A stretch of 64,000 bases of DNA. Origin: Chloroflexota bacterium. GTDB lineage: Bacteria; Chloroflexota; Anaerolineae; Promineifilales; Promineifilaceae. The stretch spans positions 1 through 64,000 of the forward strand of contig JAGOMA010000001.1 in the NCBI GenBank assembly GCA_017993775.1, in the 5' to 3' direction. The position numbers and the translations under genes were made by a program. Every line of letters begins with the position of its first letter. The stretch's first letter is position 1. Below, one piece after another: positions 27,198 to 34,496 of this stretch. Below the pieces are notes generated by a model, which saw only the letters and a program-made list of their open reading frames with translations, was not told the DNA's origin and made no database searches.

Positions 27198-28424
27198 ATG
27201 AAAAATAAAACTTATTCCGGCATTATGTCACTGCTGTTGGTCATCCTTGCTTTTGGGACCGGTTATTATGTTGGGCAATCGCCGCTGGCGCCTGTGGCGT
27301 TTTTTGGCGCAGCCAGCACAACCCCAGACGTGGCTAAAGAGTCATTTGCGCCTTTCTGGGAAGTTTGGGATTTGGTGCATAATCGGTATTATGAACAACC
27401 GGTGGATGATGTGGTTTTAACCAAAGGGGCCATTGAAGGGATGCTGGCCACTTTGGACGATCCGCACACGCGGTATTTAGCGCCGGAAGATGAGGAAGCC
27501 GCCCGTGATACGATGTCGGGCGAGTTTCAGGGCATTGGCGCTGAGGTGGAGGCTGTTGATCAGGATATTGTGGTGGTTTCCCCGATTGAAGGCTCGCCGG
27601 CCGAAGCGGCGGGGCTGCAGCCGGGTGATATTCTGCGACAGGCAGATGGTGTTGATTTAACCGGCATGGATGTGTATGAGGCGGCGCAGTTGGTGCGGGG
27701 TCCGGCAGGCACGGCCGTTCGCCTGCTAATTGAGCGCGATGGTGAATCGTTTGAACTGGAAATTGTGCGCGACTATGTGGCCTTAAAAAGTGTGCGCAGC
27801 GAGATGTTGGATGGCAATATCGCTTACGTGCGTTTGTCTCGTTTTGGCAATCAATCTGGCGAGGAAATGAAGGACGCGCTTACCGAAGTGATGGCCGCTA
27901 ACCCTGTTGGTCTCATTCTCGATTTGCGCCGGAACCCGGGTGGGAGTCTGGACACGGCCGTTTCCATTGCCGACCAGTTCTTGCCTGAAGGCGTTATCTT
28001 GCGGGAACAGTTTGGCAACGACAGCGAGCGCCTGTACGAATCGACTGATAAAGGCCTGGCCGAAACTATCCCGCTCGTGGTCCTGATCGATGAAGGCAGC
28101 GCCAGCGCCTCGGAAGTGCTGGCCGGCGCGATCCGCGACGATGGACGCGGCATCCTCATCGGCCAGACTTCGTATGGCAAGGGCACCGTGCAGACCTGGC
28201 AAGGGTTAAGCAATGGCGGCGGCGTGCGCCTGACCATTGCCCGCTGGCTGACGCCCAACAGAACGTGGATTCATGGGACTGGTCTGGAACCGGATTATTT
28301 TATTCCTTTGCCGGATACTACATCGGAGCAAGACTTTGTGGATACGCAGCGGCAGGCGGCTGTTGACTACTTGCTGGGAGAGAAAATCATCAGTGTGCCG
28401 CCAATTGTTGAACCGGAGGGATGA
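27198..28424 (+). CDS. S41 family C-terminal processing protease (CtpA-like)
   Basis: A 408-residue exported serine protease. The N-terminal membrane anchor (about 7-24) is followed by a PDZ domain with EGSPAEAAGLQPGDILRQADG. The S41 catalytic domain has the nucleophile in DEGSASASEVLAGA and the general-base lysine in SYGKGTVQTW. Such proteases trim or degrade periplasmic and cell-wall proteins after PDZ-gated substrate binding. I chose the ATG at 27198, with GTGGAG at a good distance, over the ATG at 27183. It diverges from the glycosyltransferase gene, and no strong promoter was found in the 156-nt gap. Confidence 0.93.
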   Translation: MKNKTYSGIMSLLLVILAFGTGYYVGQSPLAPVAFFGAASTTPDVAKESFAPFWEVWDLVHNRYYEQPVDDVVLTKGAIEGMLATLDDPHTRYLAPEDEEAARDTMSGEFQGIGAEVEAVDQDIVVVSPIEGSPAEAAGLQPGDILRQADGVDLTGMDVYEAAQLVRGPAGTAVRLLIERDGESFELEIVRDYVALKSVRSEMLDGNIAYVRLSRFGNQSGEEMKDALTEVMAANPVGLILDLRRNPGGSLDTAVSIADQFLPEGVILREQFGNDSERLYESTDKGLAETIPLVVLIDEGSASASEVLAGAIRDDGRGILIGQTSYGKGTVQTWQGLSNGGGVRLTIARWLTPNRTWIHGTGLEPDYFIPLPDTTSEQDFVDTQRQAAVDYLLGEKIISVPPIVEPEG

Positions 28425-28474
28425 GCTGTTAGCCATAAGCCGTAAGCTGTATTGCGTGAGGCGCGTTTCGTGTT
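28425..28474. repeat. heptamer-type repeat between the S41 gene and recN
   Basis: Successive 7-nt units TAGCCAT, AAGCCGT, AAGCTGT, ATTGCGT and GAGGCGC can be laid out after the S41 stop. The units are degenerate. This is one of many 7-nt-periodic stretches in the window. No terminator was seen in this convergent gap. Confidence 0.5.
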
Positions 28475-28493
28475 TTGGGGATAGGGCGACGGT

Positions 28494-30239
28494 TTATGAG
28501 GTCTGACGGTGTTTGGCGTGGTTGGCCTGGGCGAGGATGGATTCGGCGCCGCCGCGGGCGTGTACGCCCTGTGTGCCCAACATGGCGGCCAGTTCAGTGA
28601 TACGGCCGTTGCGGTCCAAATCTTCTACGGCCGTAATCGTACGGCCGTCTTTCACTTGTTTGCTCACGTGGAAATGGGCGTCGCCATACCCGGCCAACTG
28701 CGGCAAATGGGTGACGACAATGACCTGGTGCTGGCCAACGGCCGTTAACCCCCACAATTTTTGCCCAACCACATCGCCTACACGGCCGCCAATCCCCTGA
28801 TCAATCTCATCGAAAATCAGCGTTGGCGTAACATCGACTTGAGCCAGAGCCGTTTTTAAGCCCAGCATCAGGCGCGCCGTTTCGCCGCCGCTGGCCACCT
28901 TGGCCATCGGTTTCAGCGGCTCACCGGGATTGGTGGAAAGTAAGAACTCCACCTTATCAATGCCCGATTGATCGTAAGCCAGGCGTTCGTTGCCCACAAA
29001 AGCGCCATTAGCCGCCGGTTCGGTCTGGAAATCGACCTGGAAACGCGCCCCGCTCATGCTCAAATGCGCTAATTCCGCTTCCACGGCCACGGCCAACGTT
29101 TGCGCCGCCGCCTGCCGTTGTTGAGACAGTGCTGCCGCCAGCTGCCCAATTTGCCGCAAACGCTTCTCTTCTTCTTTCTCCAAAGCGGCGATGCGTTCTT
29201 CGCTGTGGGTGATGGTGTCCAGCTCTTTTTCTGCTTGTTCGCGCATGGTTAGCAGCTCCGCTTCGTCGGCTGCCTGGTATTTGCGTTTCAGCGTGTGGAT
29301 CAATTCCAATCGTTCTTCGACAAAATCGAGTCGTTCCGGATTAAATTCCAGGCTGTCCAGATAGCGCTGCAAATGGGCGGCCAGCTCGCTAACCTGGAAT
29401 GCCAGGCCCTGAAGCTGTTCCAACTGCGGTTCCTGAGCCGAGTCCACCCGCGCCAACTGAATCAGCGCGCGTTCGGTTTGGCCCAAAAGGTCAATGGCGG
29501 CCGGCGTTTCGTCGTCGACGCCGGAAAGGAGGGCCAGGGCTTCGGCGGCGTGGCGCGTGAGGTGTTCGGTGTTGCTCAGGCGGGTGCGTTCATCGCGCAG
29601 GTCATCGGTTTCGCCGATTTGCAAGTTGGCGGCGCTGATTTCCTGGATTTGGAAGGTGAGCATGTTGATGCGCTGGACGCGTTGGCGTTCGTTTTGTCGC
29701 AGGGCGGCCATCTCTTTTTGCACTTGCTGCAACCTGCTGACTTCTTTGGCCACCGCTTCCCGCTCTTTTTCCAATCTGGCGAAGGAATCCAGCAAGGGTA
29801 GGTGGGAGCGGGGTTTGAGCAGGGAGAGGTGTTCGCCTTGTCCATGAATGTCGATGAGTGGCGCGGCGACTTCGCGCAGGAGGGAGAGGCTGACGGCACG
29901 GCCGTTAATGCGACAAATGTTACGGCCGTTCATGCGCAGCTCGCGCGCCAGCAGCACTTCCTCGCCGGCTTCATCCTCTAGGCCCTCCGCTTCCAAAAGG
30001 GGGAGAACGGCCGTTTGCAATTCCCGCGACAGCGAAAAAGTGGCTTCCACATACGCGGTTTCCGTACCGGCGCGCACCATGTTCGTATCGGCACGCCCGC
30101 CCAAAACCAGCATCACTGCGTCCAAAATGATCGATTTACCAGCGCCGGTTTCGCCTGTCAGCACATTAAAACCAGGCTTGATCTGCAAACGCAGCTCATC
30201 GATGATGGCAAAATTGCGAATAAAAAGCTCTAGTAGCAT
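28494..30239 (-). CDS. recN: DNA repair protein RecN
   Basis: A 581-residue SMC-like ATPase used in double-strand-break repair. The Walker A motif GETGAGKS is at residues 29-36 after LQIKPGFNVLT. A long coiled-coil arm covers about 150-370. The C-terminal ATPase half has KVASGGETARLMLGLK (signature), LIFDEIDQGIGGRVGDVVG (Walker B) and VVTHLPQLAGYGDAHFHVSK. Length is normal. It lies 51 nt after the B-box membrane-protein gene on the same strand, with a short inverted repeat (AAACCTGG/CCAGGTTT) in the gap. Confidence 0.96.
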   Translation of the reverse strand: MLLELFIRNFAIIDELRLQIKPGFNVLTGETGAGKSIILDAVMLVLGGRADTNMVRAGTETAYVEATFSLSRELQTAVLPLLEAEGLEDEAGEEVLLARELRMNGRNICRINGRAVSLSLLREVAAPLIDIHGQGEHLSLLKPRSHLPLLDSFARLEKEREAVAKEVSRLQQVQKEMAALRQNERQRVQRINMLTFQIQEISAANLQIGETDDLRDERTRLSNTEHLTRHAAEALALLSGVDDETPAAIDLLGQTERALIQLARVDSAQEPQLEQLQGLAFQVSELAAHLQRYLDSLEFNPERLDFVEERLELIHTLKRKYQAADEAELLTMREQAEKELDTITHSEERIAALEKEEEKRLRQIGQLAAALSQQRQAAAQTLAVAVEAELAHLSMSGARFQVDFQTEPAANGAFVGNERLAYDQSGIDKVEFLLSTNPGEPLKPMAKVASGGETARLMLGLKTALAQVDVTPTLIFDEIDQGIGGRVGDVVGQKLWGLTAVGQHQVIVVTHLPQLAGYGDAHFHVSKQVKDGRTITAVEDLDRNGRITELAAMLGTQGVHARGGAESILAQANHAKHRQTS

Positions 30240-30290
30240 GGATTCATCATCAAAACCTGGCAGCCCTCTTGAATCTCCCAGGTTTCAGCG

Positions 30291-31172
30291 CTATCTCATC
30301 CAATAAAACGCGGAACTGGAGGCGACAAAGGCATAAATCCCCGGCACAAGCAAGCTGAACAACGCTCCCAATCCGCCAAACAAGATGCCGATCAGCATGG
30401 GAAATGCGGGTATGACCACGCCTACAATCACCATTGTCGCCACGATATGCGGAATATAACGGCCGCGCCGCCCGCCAATGACACGGTAGGTAAGCCTGGC
30501 GACAAAAGCCCCAACGCCGCCGGCCACAAACAGCACAATGAGCACCCAAAAGAAGCCGCCGCCAAAGTTAACCACCACAAAACCAGCCAACAGGCTCAAT
30601 ATAAAGGAAACGACGGAAGCCACCAGGTAATCGATTTTAGTCGCCGTAAAAAATTTCTCTTCGAGGTTATACAGGCACTCCGGGCAAATGTAGCCCACGG
30701 GCGTTTTGTTGGCGCAGTCGATGCATATGGGTTTGTTGCAGCTGTAACAACGCAAGGAAGTATCTCGTTCCGGGTGGCGGTAGCAGTAGAGGATAAACTC
30801 GTCGTCTTTTTCGCCTAACGAAGCTGGTTCTGTTTGTACGGCCGGAGCCGGGGGTTGGGTTATGGCTGGGCGTGTGGGGGAGACGGCCGTTTCCGGTTCG
30901 CTCGTCTCGGCCACTTCTGGCAGCGGTTCGCCCGCCACACCAGCCTGCGCCACCACATTTTCGGGGTCCAGCGCCAATGCCTGCTGGTAAGCCCGCTCTT
31001 TTTCAGCCGCGTCTGTGGATAATTCACCCAAACCCAGCCACGCTTCGACCAAATTTGGCTCTTCGGCCACAATCTCCCGGTACAATTGCGCTGCGGCAGC
31101 GCGTTTGCCAGCGTTTTTTGTTTTCTCTGCCTGACGCAGCAGCGTGCGTAGGCGCGGTTCGCTCATATTCAT
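30291..31172 (-). CDS. TPR / B-box zinc finger / membrane protein
   Basis: A 293-residue protein of unknown function. Residues about 1-80 carry TPR-like helices (AAAAQLYREIVAEEPNLVEA, AYQQALALDPENVVAQ). A P/T/E-rich linker follows. Residues about 128-168 form a B-box-type zinc finger with Cys/His pairs in CYRHPERD, RCYSCNKPIC, CIDCA and CPECL. The rest has four to five membrane helices. This domain order recurs in Chloroflexota and Firmicutes as a B-box membrane protein. The zinc finger is probably cytosolic and binds a protein. It is flanked by nadK upstream and recN downstream. Confidence 0.8.
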   Translation of the reverse strand: MNMSEPRLRTLLRQAEKTKNAGKRAAAAQLYREIVAEEPNLVEAWLGLGELSTDAAEKERAYQQALALDPENVVAQAGVAGEPLPEVAETSEPETAVSPTRPAITQPPAPAVQTEPASLGEKDDEFILYCYRHPERDTSLRCYSCNKPICIDCANKTPVGYICPECLYNLEEKFFTATKIDYLVASVVSFILSLLAGFVVVNFGGGFFWVLIVLFVAGGVGAFVARLTYRVIGGRRGRYIPHIVATMVIVGVVIPAFPMLIGILFGGLGALFSLLVPGIYAFVASSSAFYWMR

Positions 31173-31180
31173 AAATAAAT

Positions 31181-32026
31181 CTATCCTTCCGATTGCGGGC
31201 GCAGGTAGCCCAGACGTCGCATTAAGCGACGGTAAAAATAACCCGAACTCTCCACTCGCGCAAAATAACTGTGATTGTGATGCTTGCGAATCACCACTTC
31301 GTCGGCGCTTTCCAGGTCCAGGCCGTCTTGTCCATCGGCCGTCAGCATGGCTTCGTGGCCCATTTGCACCTGAATGGTGATTTCTGCCTCTTCGTGCAGC
31401 ACCAGGGCGCGGTCCAGGCTCAGATGGGCGGCCACCGGCACAACCACGAAATTTTGTAACTGCGGCGGTAGAAGCGGCCCGCCAGCAGCCATCGAATAAG
31501 CGGTAGAACCGGTTGGTGTGGCCACGATCAGCGCATCGGCGGTGTAGGTGGTGACGTGGTCGCCATCGACGCTGAGGTGCAAATGCAGCACGCGCGCCTG
31601 CTTGCCCCGGCCAATAACCAGATCGTTCAGAGCGCTAAAGGTATTGATGATCTGGCCGTTGCGTCGCAAGGAGGCTTGCAGCATCAGTCGTTCCTCGATC
31701 CAATACTCGCCTTGAATCACTTTGGCTAATTTTTCGCGCCAGTCGTTGGGGTGGGCTTCGCTGAGGAAGCCTACGCGGCCTAAATTGATGCCCAGGATGG
31801 GAATTTTGTGTGGCAGGGCCAGTCGGGCGGCGTGCAGTGTGGAGCCGTCGCCGCCGAGTACCAGGAGGAGATCGGCGCCGGCGAGGGCTTCGCTGAAAGC
31901 AGCTTCTTCCCAGGCGGAGGCGGTCCAGGCGTCTACGCCGCGCTGTTTGAGCCAGGCTTCAATTTCTGCGGCCAGGGCTTGTGAGGCGACGATTTTGGGA
32001 TGGTAGAGTATGCCGAAGATAGTCAT
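31181..32026 (-). CDS. nadK: NAD kinase
   Basis: Makes NADP+ from NAD+ and ATP. The 281-residue protein has the signature GGDGS in LLLVLGGDGSTLHAARL, NLGRVGFLSEAHP, the ALNDLVIGRG block and DALIVATPTGSTAYSMAAGGP. It lies 28 nt after hisS and 8 nt before the B-box gene, so hisS-nadK-B-box-recN looks like one operon. A nadK-recN pairing is common in bacteria. Confidence 0.95.
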   Translation of the reverse strand: MTIFGILYHPKIVASQALAAEIEAWLKQRGVDAWTASAWEEAAFSEALAGADLLLVLGGDGSTLHAARLALPHKIPILGINLGRVGFLSEAHPNDWREKLAKVIQGEYWIEERLMLQASLRRNGQIINTFSALNDLVIGRGKQARVLHLHLSVDGDHVTTYTADALIVATPTGSTAYSMAAGGPLLPPQLQNFVVVPVAAHLSLDRALVLHEEAEITIQVQMGHEAMLTADGQDGLDLESADEVVIRKHHNHSYFARVESSGYFYRRLMRRLGYLRPQSEG

Positions 32027-32054
32027 GATATTTTGGGAGCAGTTGGCTTGCCGC

Positions 32055-33314
32055 TTACAGCTTCGTTACGACATCGGATAAAGGAATTTGGGTCTGGTCG
32101 CCGCCATCTAACGGCCGTACCGTCACCATGCCTGCCGCTACTTCGTCTTCACCAAGGATGAGGACGGTGCGCACGCCCCAGCGGTTGGCTTCGCGCATCT
32201 GGCTTTTCAGGCTGCGTTTGTCGCGGGCGAAGGCCAGCCGGACGCCGATGCCGGCGGCGCGGAGTTGATAGGTGAGGGTAACGGCCGTTTTCTTCGTCAC
32301 CCCGCCAAAATGGGCTACCAACACGGTCGGTTGGGGAGTTGCCGGCGCTTCGATGCCTTGCTCTTGCAAGCCCAAAATAATGCGCTCGATGCCGCTGCCA
32401 AATCCCACGCCCGGCGTAGACGGCCCGCCAATCGCCTCGGCCAGCCCATCATACCGGCCGCCGCCGCACACGGCCGCCTGCGCCCCAATGCCTTCGGCCC
32501 ACACTTCAAAGACCGTTTTTGTGTAATAATCAATCCCGCGCACCAGCCGAAAATTGATGGTGTAGCTCTGGTCCAGCGCTTCCAGCAGGCCGCGCAAATC
32601 GGCCAGATGGGCGGTGCAGTCATCACACAAATGGTCGATGATGTGTGGCGCTTCGGCCAGCAGTTTGTCCATGCCTGGCTCTTTGCTGTCTAGCACGCGC
32701 AAGGGATTTTTGCTCAGGCGTTCTTTGTCGATGGCTGCCAGTTTGTCCTGGTGGTCGGCCAGATATTGAGTCAGCGCCTGGATGTAGACTGGTTTGCAAG
32801 TGGGGCAGCCGGTGCTGTTGAGTTGAAAGGTCAGCCCTGTGTAACCCAGTTCACGATAAAGATTCATGGCCAACATCATCACTTCCAGGTCGGCGGCGGG
32901 GTCTAGCTCGCCCAGAATTTCGGCGTTGAACTGGCTGTGCTGGCGATAGCGGCCGGCTTGCGGCCGTTCGCGGCGGAAGATGGGGCCAATGGAAAACAAT
33001 TTGACCGGCTGCGGCCAGGTCATCATGCCATTTTCGATGAAGGCGCGGACAAATCCCGCCGTAAATTCTGGCCGCAGCGTGATGCTGGTGTCGTCGTCTT
33101 CTTCGATGGTGTACATCTCTTTTTGCACAAAGACATCGGACGCCGTGCCCATGCCACGGGCAAAGAGAGGGGTATATTCGATGATGGGGACGTCGATGTG
33201 TTGAAAACCGTAGCGTTGCGCCAGGTCAGTGGCTTTGTCGATGACAAAATCCCAGTAGCGTTGATCTTCTGGCAGCACGTCTTGCATGCCGGTCGCTCGT
33301 TGTATTGCTGTCAA
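32055..33314 (-). CDS. hisS: histidyl-tRNA synthetase
   Basis: A 419-residue class II aminoacyl-tRNA synthetase that charges tRNA-His. Motif 1 lies around QRYGFQHIDVPIIEYTPLFARGMG, motif 2 around ITLRPEFTAGFVRAF and FRRERPQAGRYRQHSQFN, and motif 3 around GFGSGIERIIL. The histidine-specific signature is VRGIDYYTKTVFE, and the C-terminal anticodon-binding domain covers about 325-419. Length is typical. A 13-bp inverted repeat lies upstream of the start. No T-box was recognised. Confidence 0.97.
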   Translation of the reverse strand: MTAIQRATGMQDVLPEDQRYWDFVIDKATDLAQRYGFQHIDVPIIEYTPLFARGMGTASDVFVQKEMYTIEEDDDTSITLRPEFTAGFVRAFIENGMMTWPQPVKLFSIGPIFRRERPQAGRYRQHSQFNAEILGELDPAADLEVMMLAMNLYRELGYTGLTFQLNSTGCPTCKPVYIQALTQYLADHQDKLAAIDKERLSKNPLRVLDSKEPGMDKLLAEAPHIIDHLCDDCTAHLADLRGLLEALDQSYTINFRLVRGIDYYTKTVFEVWAEGIGAQAAVCGGGRYDGLAEAIGGPSTPGVGFGSGIERIILGLQEQGIEAPATPQPTVLVAHFGGVTKKTAVTLTYQLRAAGIGVRLAFARDKRSLKSQMREANRWGVRTVLILGEDEVAAGMVTVRPLDGGDQTQIPLSDVVTKL

Positions 33315-33339
33315 AATAGCCTCCGATGGTTTAACTAAA

Positions 33340-33367
33340 CCTGAAGGGTTTTCAAAAACCCTTCAGG
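33340..33367. repeat. inverted repeat upstream of hisS
   Basis: CCTGAAGGGTTTT (33340-33352) pairs with AAAACCCTTCAGG (33355-33367) over 13 bp. On the minus strand a TATAAT hexamer (33371-33376) lies just before it, so the hairpin would form the very start of a hisS leader if that box is used. The matching -35 is poor. Confidence 0.6.
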
Positions 33368-33581
33368 GCATGATTATACCGGAGACGGCCGTATAAAGTA
33401 GGTTAAACCGACAATTCTAAACTGCCGCAATTCACCACATCGCCCTTTGTAAATTCCAATCCGACCTGAAAGCCGGGCAGACAGCAGCCATTGCCAGAAA
33501 GGCTCCGGTCTGGCTATTCCAGGTATAATTCCATTCAATCGCAGCATCTTCACCGCAAGACGGCATATTGAGGAGAAAATC

Positions 33582-34409
33582 ATGACATCCGACACCTTGC
33601 AAGACCCAAATGACCAGGCCAACGAAAACCAGGAACTGAAGAGTATCAACTATGAAATGTTCATCCTTGCTCTTTCGGTTCTGTCTCTGGTTAATTTAGT
33701 CCTGGATTTGTTTATTCAAGAAACTGCCCTCATCCAGATCACCATCCTGGCGGACAAAGTTTTGTCGTTCATTTTTCTGGCCGATTTTGTTTATCGCCTG
33801 GGCAGCGCGCCATCCAAAAAACGCTATTTCATCCAGGAATTAGGCTGGCTCGATTTGCTGGGCAGTTTGCCTTTCTCTCGCATTCGCATTTTACGGCTGG
33901 CGCGAATTATTCGCGCCGTCCGCCTTATGCGTAAATACGGTCTGAAACATATGCTCCACCAGTTTAGCCGCGACCGCGCTGGCAGCGCGCTGTACTCGGT
34001 GGCGTTGTTGGTCTTTCTGATGCTGGAGTTCGGGTCGATGGCTATGCTTCGAGCCGAATTGGCTTCGCCGGCAGCCAACATTACCACCTCTGAAGCCGCC
34101 GTGTGGTGGTCGTTCGTTACCATGTCTACTGTGGGGTATGGCGATTTTTATCCGGTGACGACGATGGGTCGCCTTGTGGCTGTATTGTTCATTATCATTG
34201 GCGTGGGTTTGTTTGGTGTTGTGACTGGTTTTTTGGCCAATGCCTTTTTGGGCGAAGAACAAGCGCCGGAAACTGAAGATACGCCTGATGTAACTCAGCT
34301 GTTACTGGAAATTAGGCGCCTGCAAGACAACCAGCAAGCGGCTACGGCGCGGTTAGAAGCAAAGATACACGACTTGGAAACGGCCGTACAAGCCAAGTTA
34401 ACGTCATAA
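33582..34409 (+). CDS. voltage-gated-type potassium channel (6-TM ion transporter)
   Basis: A 275-residue membrane protein with six helices. S1-S3 cover about 25-95. S4 is unusually clear, with Arg at nearly every third position (RIRILRLARIIRAVRLMR). S5 lies at about 140-160. The pore loop is WWSFVTMSTVGYGDFYP, with TVGYGD as the K+ selectivity filter, and S6 follows at about 197-220. A short cytosolic coiled coil (about 240-275) probably aids tetramer formation. Potassium selectivity and voltage sensing follow from these motifs. The GAGGAG ribosome site supports the start. Confidence 0.93.
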   Translation: MTSDTLQDPNDQANENQELKSINYEMFILALSVLSLVNLVLDLFIQETALIQITILADKVLSFIFLADFVYRLGSAPSKKRYFIQELGWLDLLGSLPFSRIRILRLARIIRAVRLMRKYGLKHMLHQFSRDRAGSALYSVALLVFLMLEFGSMAMLRAELASPAANITTSEAAVWWSFVTMSTVGYGDFYPVTTMGRLVAVLFIIIGVGLFGVVTGFLANAFLGEEQAPETEDTPDVTQLLLEIRRLQDNQQAATARLEAKIHDLETAVQAKLTS

Positions 34410-34496
34410 TTTCTGGCTGTGGCAGTTACACACCCGCCATAAAATAAGATACCATTACCCAACCTACTATTATCCACTACCAAGAAGGAGAGCCTG

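Noticed and set aside
32055-33400. T-box leader for hisS
   Set aside because: Too little space, no T-box sequence and no specifier loop. Only a 13-bp hairpin is present.
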